This document shows positions 23,995-35,221 of a stretch of DNA of 39,868 bases, in pieces. The translations under genes and the position numbers were made by a program. The DNA is from Caloramator proteoclasticus DSM 10124 (GTDB lineage Bacteria > Bacillota > Clostridia > Clostridiales > Caloramatoraceae), in assembly GCF_900129265.1 (NCBI RefSeq), contig NZ_FQVG01000019.1:1-39868 (forward strand). Direction: 5' to 3'. The notes beneath the pieces are model-generated. The model worked only from the letters and a program-made list of their open reading frames with translations. It had not been told where the DNA came from and did not search any database. Numbering within the stretch: position 1 is the stretch's first letter; each line of letters begins with the position of its first letter.

Positions 23995-26367
23995 TTATAC
24001 CTCCCACTTTAACTTATTAAATAGTTTTTTTAAATCTTCAATTTTTTTATTATAGTCATCAACTGTAATATTCTCAAATTCAGATTTAAATTTTACTAAT
24101 TTCAGCAGATCATTCTTTATAAACACCTTAGCAACTTCACTATTTTTTAACGTCATTATGATTTTATACATTTGGTATGGATTAATATTATATTTTACAG
24201 ATAACTCATCAATTGTACCTATAAGTTCATTATACAACAAATCATTGTAAACTTTAAATAAAATTTCCTTATTTATTTTAATATCTTCAAAAAAATCATC
24301 TATTAAATCAAGTGTTTCCTCTTCGTAAAAATTATATACTTTCTTTGCACTATTTAAAACCTTTTCGTATTCATAGATTCCTGGCAAGAAGTCATATATA
24401 AGCACTTCTGAATTCATAAAATCTATCTCATCTACATAAGGACAAACTATAAATTGTGCATCAAATCCATCATTTTTAGAAAAATTGATTTTATAAAAGT
24501 CAATAAAATATTTTAATTCATCTAAGGATTTTTTTGATGAAACAAGTATATAACCCTTTTTAAAATAAACAAATTCTTTTAAAAAATTTTCATTTTTGGG
24601 TATAAAATTGATACCATCTAAATTACAATAAGACAATTTATTATTATCCATAAATTTTAAATATCTATAATAATTGCTTTTAAAATACTCTGACACCCAT
24701 CTTGAATGTGGTCTAACTGCTTTTATTAATAATTGTAGATTTTTTGTGTTATTCCACTCATTAATATCTAAATTAAATACAACGTCTATGTTATCCCATT
24801 CTTTATCCTTTAACTCTTCATAGCCATTAAAATAAACTCCATCATAAGTTATATTGTCCTTATCTAAAATTAGCTTTAAATGTTTGTTATTGCTTCCAAC
24901 TGCTCTTTTAGAGAGAACTTTTAAGTTTTCCATATAAAATATTGGTGATGGATTACCAAAACCATAAGGTTCTAACTTTTTTATCTCCTCAGCTGTTTCA
25001 AAGGTAATGTCTTCAGAGGACATTTCTAAATCTATATATAGTTTAGGTAAAAACATTTCTACATCCATTTCTTTAGCATATTCATTTAATCTTGCAATAA
25101 GCTCACTAATCTTTGATTTTTCTATTGTTAAACCTGCCGCAAGTTCGTGTCCACCAAACTTAACTAATATATCATCACATTTCAATAGATTTTCAAAGAG
25201 GTTAAAACCCTCTATACTCCTGCCTGATCCCTTACATAATCCATCTTTATCTTCACAAAGCAGAATTACTGGTCTATGAAAACGTTCTACTAACCTTGAC
25301 GCAACTATTCCAACTACACCAACGTGCCAAAAGGGTGATGAAAGCACTATTACCCTATCTTTTGTTAAATCGAAATTATTTTGTATCATAATAAGGGATT
25401 CATTTAGTATCTCTTCCTCAATCTTCTGACGACTTCTATTTTCTTGATCAAGATATTTAGCAATTTGCATCGCCTTATCTTCGTCAGTTGTTGTAAATAA
25501 TTCAACTGCTATTCTTGCATCACTTAATCTTCCTACAGCATTTATTCTTGGTGCAATTTGAAAAGCTATTCCATAGGATGTAACTTCACTAATTCCTGCT
25601 ACACTTTTTAATGCCTTAATACCACATTTTTCACTATATTGAAGTTTTTTTAATCCTTGGCTTACAATAATTCTGTTTTCTCCTGTAATTTCAACAATAT
25701 CTGCTATTGTACCTATTGCACATAAATCTAAAAATTCTTCAAAACCTGATAAATTATATCTCATCCAAAGAGCCTGAACTAATTTAAAGGCGACTCCACA
25801 TCCTGCTAAATTTTTATTTGGATATGTACAATCGTGCCTTTTAGGATTAATTACATAAGTATTTGGTATTACATCTTTACATTCGTGATGGTCAGTTATT
25901 ATAATGTCCATTCCAAGTTCCTTTACATATTCTACTTCTTCAACAGCAGTAATACCACAATCTACAGTAATAATTAAATCAGTTGCAAGCTGTTTAATGT
26001 AGTCTATCGCATCCTTATTTATACCATATCCTTCATTTAATCTATCAGGAATATAAAAGGAAACATCCACTCCTAATTTTCTAAAGGCTCTTATTAATAT
26101 AGACGTACTTGTTATACCATCAACATCATAGTCTCCATAAATAACAATCTTTTCTCTCTTTTTTATAGCTAAATCAATTCTTTCCACTGCTCTATCCATA
26201 TCCTTTAATAAATATGGATTAAAAAGGTTTTCTATTTTTGGGTTTAAAAAATCAAGAGCCTCTTTAGGTAGACTTATTCCTCTTGAATTCAATAGAGCAT
26301 TTATTATTCTGTTTTTGTGAAGATTTTGGTTAACCTGTTCTACTTTTTTTATAACCCACTTCTTCAT
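23995..26367 (-). CDS. recJ: Single-stranded-DNA-specific exonuclease RecJ
   Basis: A 5'-3' single-strand exonuclease acting in recombination and mismatch or base repair. The DHH domain holds motif [10 protein letters not shown] (near residue 79), VDCGI and TDHHE; the DHHA1 domain has GGHELAAGL. An OB-fold linker follows. The 790-aa length, with an extra C-terminal domain of about 220 residues, matches long Firmicutes RecJ rather than the E. coli protein of about 577 aa. ATG at 26365-26367 follows GAGGGG. It starts the recJ-apt-rel-dtd run from its own promoter. Confidence 0.95.
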   Translation of the reverse strand: MKKWVIKKVEQVNQNLHKNRIINALLNSRGISLPKEALDFLNPKIENLFNPYLLKDMDRAVERIDLAIKKREKIVIYGDYDVDGITSTSILIRAFRKLGVDVSFYIPDRLNEGYGINKDAIDYIKQLATDLIITVDCGITAVEEVEYVKELGMDIIITDHHECKDVIPNTYVINPKRHDCTYPNKNLAGCGVAFKLVQALWMRYNLSGFEEFLDLCAIGTIADIVEITGENRIIVSQGLKKLQYSEKCGIKALKSVAGISEVTSYGIAFQIAPRINAVGRLSDARIAVELFTTTDEDKAMQIAKYLDQENRSRQKIEEEILNESLIMIQNNFDLTKDRVIVLSSPFWHVGVVGIVASRLVERFHRPVILLCEDKDGLCKGSGRSIEGFNLFENLLKCDDILVKFGGHELAAGLTIEKSKISELIARLNEYAKEMDVEMFLPKLYIDLEMSSEDITFETAEEIKKLEPYGFGNPSPIFYMENLKVLSKRAVGSNNKHLKLILDKDNITYDGVYFNGYEELKDKEWDNIDVVFNLDINEWNNTKNLQLLIKAVRPHSRWVSEYFKSNYYRYLKFMDNNKLSYCNLDGINFIPKNENFLKEFVYFKKGYILVSSKKSLDELKYFIDFYKINFSKNDGFDAQFIVCPYVDEIDFMNSEVLIYDFLPGIYEYEKVLNSAKKVYNFYEEETLDLIDDFFEDIKINKEILFKVYNDLLYNELIGTIDELSVKYNINPYQMYKIIMTLKNSEVAKVFIKNDLLKLVKFKSEFENITVDDYNKKIEDLKKLFNKLKWEV

Positions 26368-26402
26368 AACACTTTTCCCCTCATTTTAGTTGAAACATAT
26401 AT

Positions 26403-26431
26403 ATTATAAATTAGTTATGAAACTATTTCAA
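26403..26431 (-). promoter_or_regulatory. Sigma-A-type promoter for the recJ run
   Basis: On the minus strand TTGAAA (26426-26431) and TATAAT (26403-26408) are exactly 17 bp apart. It lies just downstream of the secDF terminator and about 30 bases ahead of recJ. Confidence 0.7.
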
Positions 26432-26441
26432 TGGGGAAAAG

Positions 26442-26474
26442 AAAAAATAGTCAGGATAAACCTGACTATTTTTA
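26442..26474 (-). terminator. Rho-independent terminator after secF
   Basis: On the minus strand AAAAATAGTCAGG and CCTGACTATTTTT form a 13-bp stem with a 5-nt loop, running into TTTTTTCTTTT. It overlaps the TAA of secF and closes the HD-secD-secF unit. Confidence 0.88.
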
Positions 26475-27335
26475 TGCCGTTTTCTTTTCAGTCCATACAT
26501 ACCAAATTGGGCTTGCTATAAATATTGATGAATATGTACCACTTATTATTCCTACAATAAGTGGAAGTGCAAACTCCTTAATTGAAGATACTCCAAATAT
26601 ATATAGTGCTGTTATTGTAAATAAAGTTGTTAAAACTGTATTTATTGATCTTGTAAGTGTTTGACTTATGCTACCATTAACAAGTTCTCTTCTATTATTG
26701 AATGTACCCTTTTTACTATTTTCTCTTATTCTATCAAAAACAACTATTGTGTCATTAATTGAGTATCCTAAAACTGTAAGAATAGCTGCTACAAAACTAC
26801 TATTTACAGGAATTTGTAAAAATACATAAACAGCTATAGTTATTAAAACGTCGTGTATTAAGGCTATTACTGCTGCTACACCAAATCTAAATTCAAATCT
26901 TAATGAAATATATATTAGCATTAATACAACTGCAACTAATGATGAATAGATAGCATTTCTTCTTAATTCCTTACCAATTGATGGTCCTATTCTATCTGTA
27001 TATCTTGGTTTTTCTTGCTTTAAGTTGAATTTGTCCTTTATTTCTTTATAAAGTTGTGGAATTTGTTCATCTGTTATAGCATTACCTCTGATAGTAACCT
27101 CATCAGTACCAACCTTTTGGACTTGTGATGATGAATCATATTTTGCTGAAATTTTTCTTATCTCTTCTAAAACACCATTGTCTGGTTCTTTGTCCATTTT
27201 AACTGTAACTACTGTTCCACCTTTAAAGTCTATACCTAAATTTAAACCCTTAAAGGCCCACATCAGCATTCCAACTATTATTATTGAAAGTGATATAGCA
27301 AACCATATTTTTGTTCTTTCTACTACTTTTAACAT
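26472..27335 (-). CDS. secF: Protein translocase subunit SecF
   Basis: With SecD it helps drive protein export through SecYEG using the membrane potential. The 287-aa protein has an N-terminal membrane helix (about 10-30), the conserved GIDFKGGT box just after it, an extracellular domain, and five further helices including YISLRFEFRFGVAAVIALIHD and the DTIVVFDRIREN loop. ATG at 27333-27335 follows GGGGAGGG. It is 15 bp after secD; the split secD/secF arrangement, rather than a Bacillus-like fusion, is usual in Clostridia. Confidence 0.95.
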   Translation of the reverse strand: MLKVVERTKIWFAISLSIIIVGMLMWAFKGLNLGIDFKGGTVVTVKMDKEPDNGVLEEIRKISAKYDSSSQVQKVGTDEVTIRGNAITDEQIPQLYKEIKDKFNLKQEKPRYTDRIGPSIGKELRRNAIYSSLVAVVLMLIYISLRFEFRFGVAAVIALIHDVLITIAVYVFLQIPVNSSFVAAILTVLGYSINDTIVVFDRIRENSKKGTFNNRRELVNGSISQTLTRSINTVLTTLFTITALYIFGVSSIKEFALPLIVGIISGTYSSIFIASPIWYVWTEKKTA

Positions 27336-27349
27336 CTAAATCCCTCCCC

Positions 27350-28588
27350 TTATGCTCCATACATTTTTTTGTTGTCAATCCAGTTTGAATTAACAAAATT
27401 CTTCAATAGGAACTTTGTTACAGTAATTGCTGTAAACATTGAACATACAACACCTGTCACAAGGGTAAGGGCAAAACCTTTAACTTGACCTGCACCAAGC
27501 CACATTAAAACTAAACCTGCAATAATAGTAGTTATATTAGAGTCAAGAATTGATGGTAATGCTCTGTTAAAACCTGCATCTACAGCAGTTCTTAGAGATT
27601 TACCTAATTTTAATTCTTCCTTTATTCTCTCAAATATTAGTACGTTAGCATCAACAGCCATACCAATTGATAGTAATAAACCTGCAATACCAGGTAAAGT
27701 TAGAGTTGCCTTTAATACTGTTGTGAATATAAGCATTGTAAGCATAATATAAACTGCAAGTGCAAGGTCTGCGATAATTCCAGGAACTCTATAGTAAATT
27801 GCCATAAATAGCATTACTAATGCTATACCAATTACAGCAGCCTTTTTACTTGTTGGAATTGCATCTGCACCAAGTGATGGACCTATTGTTTTTACAGTTG
27901 CAGGCACTAATTCTACAGGCAATGCTCCTGATTTTATTATACCAGCAAGTCTTTTTGCTTCTTCTATGTCCTTGCTTCCTTCTATTATAGCTTCACCTGT
28001 TGTTATAACACTCTTTACTACTGGTGCTGATACACGTTCTTCATCCATATATATAGATATAACTTGGTTTAAATACTTTTGAGTCGCTTCAGCAAACTTC
28101 TTAGTTCCAGCTTCATTTAATTTAAGCTGAACAACTGGTTGATTTGTTTGTTGGTTAACTCCAACTGTAGCATCCTTTATATCTTCTCCAGTTATAACAA
28201 TATCATTGTTAGGTCCTCTAAATGTTAGTTTTCCTGTTTTACCTATTTGTTTTAGAGCATTTTCCGCATCATAAACTCCAGGAATTTCTATTCTTATTCT
28301 GTTTTGTTGTGTAACTGTAACAACTGATTCATTAACACCTAAGGCATTAACTCTTAGCTCTATTAGTTGCTTTGTTCTCTCTATAGTTTCCTTTGATACA
28401 TTATCTCCCTTTATTTCCTCTTCAATATAGACTCCACCCTTTAGGTCAAGTCCTAATTTTGTTATTTCTCCAATTGAACTTATCTTATAATCACCTACTA
28501 TAAGTCCTGATGATAGTATGTAGGCAAAAAGAACTATTAATACAGATGAAATTAAAAACTTTAGTCTACTTTTTGTCTTAACTTGCAT
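27350..28588 (-). CDS. secD: Protein translocase subunit SecD
   Basis: The larger partner of SecF. The 412-aa protein has an N-terminal helix (about 9-29), then GLDLKGGVYIEEEI (the SecD box), an extracellular P1-type domain that is short compared with E. coli, and C-terminal helices with the conserved GMAVDANVLIFERIKEEL and GFNRALPSILDSNITT segments. ATG at 28586-28588 follows AAGGGGG. It lies about 20 bp after the HD gene. The usual companion gene yajC is not found in this window. Confidence 0.95.
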   Translation of the reverse strand: MQVKTKSRLKFLISSVLIVLFAYILSSGLIVGDYKISSIGEITKLGLDLKGGVYIEEEIKGDNVSKETIERTKQLIELRVNALGVNESVVTVTQQNRIRIEIPGVYDAENALKQIGKTGKLTFRGPNNDIVITGEDIKDATVGVNQQTNQPVVQLKLNEAGTKKFAEATQKYLNQVISIYMDEERVSAPVVKSVITTGEAIIEGSKDIEEAKRLAGIIKSGALPVELVPATVKTIGPSLGADAIPTSKKAAVIGIALVMLFMAIYYRVPGIIADLALAVYIMLTMLIFTTVLKATLTLPGIAGLLLSIGMAVDANVLIFERIKEELKLGKSLRTAVDAGFNRALPSILDSNITTIIAGLVLMWLGAGQVKGFALTLVTGVVCSMFTAITVTKFLLKNFVNSNWIDNKKMYGA

Positions 28589-28607
28589 TTAAAATCCCCC
28601 TTTCAGA

Positions 28608-29267
28608 TTACAACAATCTTGCATCATTAATTACAAGTTGGAAGTTAGTGTTTAAAAATGCAGCAGCCTTTCTACACATCATCATTCTTGCTAAGAAAAT
28701 CTCAAAGTATTCCATTACAGGGCATATCTCTATATTTATCTTAAGATTTAATCTTATTATTCTTTCATCCTTAATAATTTCTACCTCTGACTTCTCTGCT
28801 GCATAGTTAACTCTGTCGTGTATATCAAATGTTGCAAATTCCTTGTTTCTCACCCTCCCTCTATGTACATCTGTTTTATCTGCTATAATAAGTGCAGCCG
28901 CAATATCATTTACAGGATGACCATATTCTTCTTCGTGATTTCCAATTGCCGATGCAATGTATGCAATCTCATCATATTTCATTCCCATTTCCTTTAGTAT
29001 TCTCATTGCAAGAATTGCACCTGTCTGTCCGTGGTCGTGTCTACTTACAACATTACCAATATCGTGTAAAAAACCTGCAATAGCTGCAAGTTCAACTTCT
29101 CTATCCGAATATCCTAATTTTTTTAGGATATCTGAAGCTATATTTGATACTATTGTAGCATGTCTTAAACTGTGCTCTGTAAAGCCCATTGATCCTAAAA
29201 ATTTGTCACCCTGTTGCATATAGGTTTTAACTTCTTCATTATTTTTAACATCATTTAATGTAATCAT
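28608..29267 (-). CDS. HD-domain phosphohydrolase, substrate unknown
   Basis: A 219-aa HD-superfamily protein. Metal-binding residues are visible in H(36)-SLRHATIVSNIA, the doublet in GFLHDIGNVVSRHDHGQ, and GNHEEEYGHP followed by DKTDVHRGR. The C-terminal part (about 150-219) carries no motif I know. The family cleaves phosphate bonds in nucleotides or related molecules, but nothing here fixes the substrate. ATG at 29265-29267 follows AGAGGTGGAG. It leads the secD-secF unit, an arrangement common in Clostridia, which suggests co-expression rather than a shared reaction. Confidence 0.85.
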   Translation of the reverse strand: MITLNDVKNNEEVKTYMQQGDKFLGSMGFTEHSLRHATIVSNIASDILKKLGYSDREVELAAIAGFLHDIGNVVSRHDHGQTGAILAMRILKEMGMKYDEIAYIASAIGNHEEEYGHPVNDIAAALIIADKTDVHRGRVRNKEFATFDIHDRVNYAAEKSEVEIIKDERIIRLNLKINIEICPVMEYFEIFLARMMMCRKAAAFLNTNFQLVINDARLL

Positions 29268-29285
29268 ATAGCTCCACCTCTTATA

Positions 29286-29314
29286 TTATTCTACGTATAC
29301 TCTAAAATTCCTGC
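29286..29314 (-). promoter_or_regulatory. Possible sigma-H-type promoter before the HD-secDF unit
   Basis: On the minus strand GCAGGAATT (29306-29314), an 11-bp spacer and GTAGAATAA (29286-29294) fit the Bacillus sigma-H pattern RnAGGAwWW-N11-12-RnnGAATww. The resulting leader would be very short (about a dozen bases, nearly touching the ribosome site), which weakens the call; a weak sigma-A reading also exists. Confidence 0.35.
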
Positions 29315-29342
29315 TAATTTTAGTAAAAGTTTTTTATTACAT

Positions 29343-29368
29343 AAAAAAGGGGATATAGAACCCCCTTT
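29343..29368 (-). terminator. Terminator after the gamma-carbonic-anhydrase-like gene
   Basis: On the minus strand AAAGGGGG and CCCCTTT form a short GC-rich stem around a loop, followed by TTTTTTA. It begins one base after the TGA stop and separates the SCIFF group from the HD-secDF unit. Confidence 0.85.
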
Positions 29369-29369
29369 A

Positions 29370-29870
29370 TCATTTATAATCTTGAGCAAGGCTCATATAA
29401 TTTATTGCAGACTGCCTTATGTGTTCTATTTCTTCATCCGTAAGCTGTCTTACAACCTTTGCAGGAGTTCCCATTACTAAACTCTTTGGTGGTATTTCTT
29501 TGCCCTGTGTAACTACAGAACCTGCCGCAACTATTGAATCTTCTCCAATAACTGCACCATTTAATATAACTGCACCCATTCCAATAAGACATCTATCCTT
29601 AACCTGTGCACCGTGTACTATTGCATTGTGACCTATTGTAACATAATCTCCAATTAGCGTTGGAGCATTTTTATCTGAGTGAAGTACGCAACCATCCTGT
29701 ATATTAACACACTTTCCTATAGAAATTTTATTTATATCTCCCCTTAAAACTGCCCTATACCAAATGCTGCTTCCTTCTTTTACTTCTACTTCACCTATTA
29801 TATCTGCTGATTCGGCAACAAATACATCCTGTGCAATTTTAGGAAGTTTTTCAAAATAGTTTCTTATCAT
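29370..29870 (-). CDS. Gamma-carbonic anhydrase-like hexapeptide-repeat protein
   Basis: A 166-aa left-handed beta-helix protein with hexapeptide repeats (IIGEVEVKEGSSIWYRAVLRG onward). H64, H81 and H86 (VLHSD and TIGHNAIVHG) match the three zinc/iron-binding histidines of gamma-class carbonic anhydrases. R43 and D45 in LRGD and Q58-D59 in NIQDG are also family-conserved. Many homologues are assigned to this family without tested activity, so carbon dioxide hydration is likely but unproven. ATG at 29868-29870 lies 3 bp after scfB and it precedes a terminator, so it is the last gene of the SCIFF transcription unit. Confidence 0.88.
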   Translation of the reverse strand: MIRNYFEKLPKIAQDVFVAESADIIGEVEVKEGSSIWYRAVLRGDINKISIGKCVNIQDGCVLHSDKNAPTLIGDYVTIGHNAIVHGAQVKDRCLIGMGAVILNGAVIGEDSIVAAGSVVTQGKEIPPKSLVMGTPAKVVRQLTDEEIEHIRQSAINYMSLAQDYK

Positions 29871-29872
29871 TT

Positions 29873-31231
29873 TTATTCCTCCATAAGTTTAGCTTTTATA
29901 GCTATTGCACATTCAACCCTCTTCTTCATCATTTTACAACCAAGTTCGTATGGTATGTGTATATCTTTATTGAAGCTATAGTTATTTGCTTGACAACCTC
30001 CTGAACAATAAAATCTTGCCCAGCATTCCATACATTTTGGCTTATTATATATATGTCCATTTTTAAAGGTTTTTATTAGTTCATCATTTGATATTCCATC
30101 AAAAACATTTCCTAATTTAAACTCTTCATTGCCTACAAACTGGTGACAAGGATATATATCTCCGTCTGGAGTTACTGCAACATATTCATATCCTGCACCA
30201 CAACCTGAAATTCTTTTATAAACGCAGGGTCCCCCATTTACATCTATATTGAAATGATAGAATTTAAATCCCTTTCCTTGTTTTTCTCTATTTACTATCT
30301 CTTCTGCTAATTTATCATATTGTTCAAATATTGTATCTAAGTCTTCTTCTCTTAAAGAAAGCGGATGCTTGTCTTCAAGAACTACAGGTTCAATCGATAT
30401 TTCCTTAAAACCTTCATCTGCAAGCATCATTACATCATTATAAAAATCAAGATTTTCTCTCGTGAAGGTTCCTCTTACATAATATTGCTTTCCTTCTTTT
30501 CTTTTTTCAACCATTGCCTTTATTTTAGGTAATATATCATCAAAGGTTCCAGTACCATCATATCTTATTCTTATTTTATCATTAACTTCTTTTCTTCCAT
30601 CAATGCTTAAAACTACATTACCCATATTTTCATCTATAAATTCCATTTTTTCATCATTAAGCAATGTAGCGTTTGTTGTTATTGTAAATCTTATATTTTT
30701 TCCTGTTTCTTTTTCTCTTTTTCTTGCATATTCTACTATTTCTTTAACAGTATTAAAGTTCATTAGTGGTTCTCCACCAAACAAATCAATCTCAACATTT
30801 TTTCTTGGACCAGCGTTTTCTATAACAAAATCTACTGCCCTTTTTCCTACTTCTGGTGACATAAGCTTTCTTTCTCCCTTATAGTCCCCCTCTGAAGCAA
30901 AACAGTACTTACATTTTAGGTTGCAATCGTGTGCTATATTTAAACACATAGCCTTTATATAAGATGGCCCATTATCATTTAATATTATATTTTTATATGG
31001 ATCTTCAGTATAAAGTAAACCTTCTTCCTCTAACTGTTTTATTTCGTTATATGCTTCCTCTATTTGTTCTTCTGTATACTTGTCTTTTAAATTTAATAGA
31101 ATTTCACTTAAATCCTTATATTTATAATAATCTAATACATCATAAACAATATCATCAACAATATGAATTGCTCCACTATTTACGTCTATTACTATGTTCA
31201 TTCCCATTTGTTTAAATTTGTGTAATTTCAA
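29873..31231 (-). CDS. scfB: SCIFF peptide maturase, radical SAM/SPASM thioether synthase
   Basis: It installs thioether bonds on the SCIFF precursor encoded just upstream. Residues 1-75 form a peptide-recognition-like N-terminal part (VIDVNSGAIHIVDD). The SAM cluster motif is C103-NLK-C107-KY-C110. GGEPLMNFNTVKEIVEYAR follows. The C-terminal SPASM domain is rich in cysteine (ISGCGAGYEYVAVTPDG, YPCHQF, CMECWARFYCSGGCQ, LGCKMM), expected to hold auxiliary 4Fe-4S clusters. The start is TTG at 31229-31231 with GGAGG upstream, giving the usual family N-terminus; the frame fits 452 aa. It is separated from scfA by a hairpin at 31258-31282. Confidence 0.95.
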   Translation of the reverse strand: MKLHKFKQMGMNIVIDVNSGAIHIVDDIVYDVLDYYKYKDLSEILLNLKDKYTEEQIEEAYNEIKQLEEEGLLYTEDPYKNIILNDNGPSYIKAMCLNIAHDCNLKCKYCFASEGDYKGERKLMSPEVGKRAVDFVIENAGPRKNVEIDLFGGEPLMNFNTVKEIVEYARKREKETGKNIRFTITTNATLLNDEKMEFIDENMGNVVLSIDGRKEVNDKIRIRYDGTGTFDDILPKIKAMVEKRKEGKQYYVRGTFTRENLDFYNDVMMLADEGFKEISIEPVVLEDKHPLSLREEDLDTIFEQYDKLAEEIVNREKQGKGFKFYHFNIDVNGGPCVYKRISGCGAGYEYVAVTPDGDIYPCHQFVGNEEFKLGNVFDGISNDELIKTFKNGHIYNKPKCMECWARFYCSGGCQANNYSFNKDIHIPYELGCKMMKKRVECAIAIKAKLMEE

Positions 31232-31257
31232 CGTTTTTTCCTCCTTATTTTATAGTT

Positions 31258-31282
31258 AAAAAGCAGTAACATAAGTTACTGC
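31258..31282 (-). terminator. Intergenic terminator between scfA and scfB
   Basis: On the minus strand GCAGTAAC and GTTACTGC form an 8-bp stem with a 4-nt loop, followed by TTTTT. It stands between the precursor and maturase genes. A partial terminator here would make more peptide than enzyme; that ratio effect is inference. Confidence 0.75.
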
Positions 31283-31288
31283 CATTGA

Positions 31289-31429
31289 TTATCTATTCTC
31301 GCATTCAAGGTTTGCAACTGTACAAGAAGTTTTACAAGCTGATTGGCATGAGTTTGCACACTCTTTACATCCTGGTTTTGCTATACTGTTCTTAAGAGCA
31401 CCCATGTTTATTGTCTTTATATGCTTCAT
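31289..31429 (-). CDS. scfA: SCIFF ranthipeptide precursor (six cysteines in forty-five residues)
   Basis: A 46-residue frame on the minus strand reads MKHIKTINMGALKNSIAKPG, then CKECANSCQSACKTSCTVAN, then LECENR. Its six cysteines are at residues 21, 24, 28, 32, 36 and 43, the defining feature of SCIFF peptides. ATG at 31427-31429 follows AAGGAGGAG. The neighbouring ScfB is expected to link cysteines to other residues through thioether bonds. The N-terminal 20 residues form the leader recognised by the maturase, and the core follows. It is too short to appear in a 60-codon ORF listing but is clearly real given the maturase beside it. The function of SCIFF is not settled. Confidence 0.96.
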   Translation of the reverse strand: MKHIKTINMGALKNSIAKPGCKECANSCQSACKTSCTVANLECENR

Positions 31430-31466
31430 GTCTACTCCTCCTTTTTTTATGCTTTACACTTTTATG

Positions 31467-31495
31467 ATTATAACACATTAAAAGTTTATACTCAA
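31467..31495 (-). promoter_or_regulatory. Promoter of the SCIFF operon
   Basis: On the minus strand TTGAGT (31490-31495) and TATAAT (31467-31472) are separated by 17 bp. The predicted start near 31460 leaves a leader of about 30 nt to scfA. It serves scfA, scfB and the gamma-carbonic-anhydrase-like gene. Confidence 0.75.
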
Positions 31496-31557
31496 GAGTA
31501 AAAAGTATTTTGTGCATAAAATGTTAATATTAACTTAACTAAGTCATATTTTTCATC

Positions 31558-31947
31558 TTATCTATCTGCCAGAATAATACCAATAAGTCCAGAGAAAATT
31601 CCTATAGCCAAAGACATAATTAGCATAATTACTAATCCTTTAAAATGTATGTTACCCTTTTGTACAAATAAGGATACCATTCCTACCACAACCATATAAA
31701 GTATTCCTATTATACCGCCGTGAAGATAACCCTTTGTTTTAATTTTAAAGCATCCATATAAAGCTGCATAAACAATGCTAAGCACTGTTATTATAAATGT
31801 AACTGTATCTATGTGTTTTGGATCTAAATTAGAATAATGAAATACCACTGCTGTTATTAAAAGTAATACAATTGATAAAATTATTCCTCTAATTATTGAT
31901 TTTAAATAAATTATTGGAATATTTTCTTTAATATCTTGTTTTGACAT
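31558..31947 (-). CDS. Small membrane protein, TIGR04086-type, function unknown
   Basis: A 129-aa protein with four predicted hydrophobic helices (about 20-42, 48-68, 75-95 and 102-128; for example IILSIVLLLITAVVFHYS and LVIMLIMSLAIGIFSGLIG). It matches the clostridial family TIGR04086 in length, helix layout and position between tgt and the SCIFF peptide gene. Neighbours do not reveal a role; linkage to export (secDF, usually with yajC) is only suggestive. ATG at 31945-31947 has GGGGGTGG upstream, and that ribosome site sits inside a 12-bp hairpin (31952-31980). Confidence 0.75.
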   Translation of the reverse strand: MSKQDIKENIPIIYLKSIIRGIILSIVLLLITAVVFHYSNLDPKHIDTVTFIITVLSIVYAALYGCFKIKTKGYLHGGIIGILYMVVVGMVSLFVQKGNIHFKGLVIMLIMSLAIGIFSGLIGIILADR

Positions 31948-31951
31948 TGAA

Positions 31952-31980
31952 CCACCCCCATATTAATTATATGAGGGTGG
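31952..31980 (-). promoter_or_regulatory. Hairpin masking the ribosome site of the TIGR04086-type gene
   Basis: In the minus-strand RNA CCACCCTCATAT pairs with ATATGGGGGTGG across a 5-nt loop, a 12-bp stem including one G-U pair. The GGGGGTGG arm is the ribosome site, with the ATG four bases beyond. The stem also lies 16 bp after the tgt stop codon, but no T-tract follows, so translational control fits better than termination. Confidence 0.6.
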
Positions 31981-31995
31981 CTCAATTATTTATGA

Positions 31996-34168
<2,173 letters not shown>

Positions 34169-34209
34169 TAAATCACCTCTAAATATAAAGTTAGTAATTA
34201 CAATAATTA

Positions 34210-35211
34210 TTATTCATTATTTTTCTTCAAATTTAGATGTTTATATGCTGCTTCTGTTGCTATTCTTCCCCTTGGTGTTCTACTTATAAATCCAATCTGT
34301 AATAAGTATGGTTCATATACATCCTCAATTGTATCGCTTGATTCTCCTACACAGTAGGATAAAGTATCAAGTCCTACAGGACCTCCTCCAAATTTATTTA
34401 TTATTGTTAAAAGCATCTTTCTATCCAAATTGTCTAATCCTAATTCATCTACATCTAATAAATTTAGAGCCTGAACAGCTATTTCATAGTTTATAACACC
34501 ATCACCTTTAACCTCTGCAAAATCTCTAACCCTTTTTAATAATCTATTAGCAATTCTTGGTGTTCCCCTTGATCTCTTTGCAATTTCAGTTGCTCCCTCT
34601 AATGTTATTTCAGTTTTTAGTATTTTTGAAGAACGTATTATTATCTGTGTTAAATCCTCTACATTGTAATATTCAAGTCTGCATATTACACCAAATCTAT
34701 CTCTTAATGGTGACGTTAGCATACCTGCCCTTGTAGTTGCTCCTATTAATGTAAACTTTGGTAAGTCAATTCTTATAGAACGTGCACTTGGCCCCTTTCC
34801 TATTATAATATCAAGAGCAAAATCCTCCATAGCAGGATATAATATTTCTTCAACACTTCTATTTATTCTGTGTATTTCATCTATAAAAAGAACATCATTC
34901 TCTCCTAAATTTGTAAGAATAGCCGCCAAATCTCCTGCCTTTTCTATCGCTGGGCCAGATGTAATTCTAAGACCAGCTCCCATCTCATTTGCTATTATTG
35001 ATGCAAGGGTTGTTTTACCAAGTCCTGGAGGTCCATATAACAAAACGTGGTCTAAGGATTCCCTTCTATTTTTTGCTGCCTTAATGAAAATGTCAAGCTT
35101 TTCTTTTACCTCTCTTTGTCCTATATACTCACTTAATGTCTTTGGTCTTAAACTTCCCTCTATATCTAAATCTTCATATTTTAAATTTGAAGCTACTATC
35201 CTATCCTCCAA
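34210..35211 (-). CDS. ruvB: Holliday junction branch-migration helicase RuvB
   Basis: The AAA+ motor of the RuvAB branch migrator. The 333-aa protein has Walker A GPPGLGKT (60-67), Walker B DEIHR, sensor [16 protein letters not shown] (with the arginine finger region), and a C-terminal winged helix ([13 protein letters not shown]). The start is TTG at 35209-35211, with AGGTGA seven bases upstream, giving the usual N-terminus (MEDRIVAS...[12 protein letters not shown]). It is 10 bp after ruvA. Confidence 0.97.
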   Translation of the reverse strand: MEDRIVASNLKYEDLDIEGSLRPKTLSEYIGQREVKEKLDIFIKAAKNRRESLDHVLLYGPPGLGKTTLASIIANEMGAGLRITSGPAIEKAGDLAAILTNLGENDVLFIDEIHRINRSVEEILYPAMEDFALDIIIGKGPSARSIRIDLPKFTLIGATTRAGMLTSPLRDRFGVICRLEYYNVEDLTQIIIRSSKILKTEITLEGATEIAKRSRGTPRIANRLLKRVRDFAEVKGDGVINYEIAVQALNLLDVDELGLDNLDRKMLLTIINKFGGGPVGLDTLSYCVGESSDTIEDVYEPYLLQIGFISRTPRGRIATEAAYKHLNLKKNNE

Positions 35212-35221
35212 TTTTATTCAC

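Noticed and set aside
34169-34209. preQ1 riboswitch near queA and tgt
   Set aside because: Gaps around queA and tgt are 41 bp or less and show no preQ1-like pseudoknot sequence.
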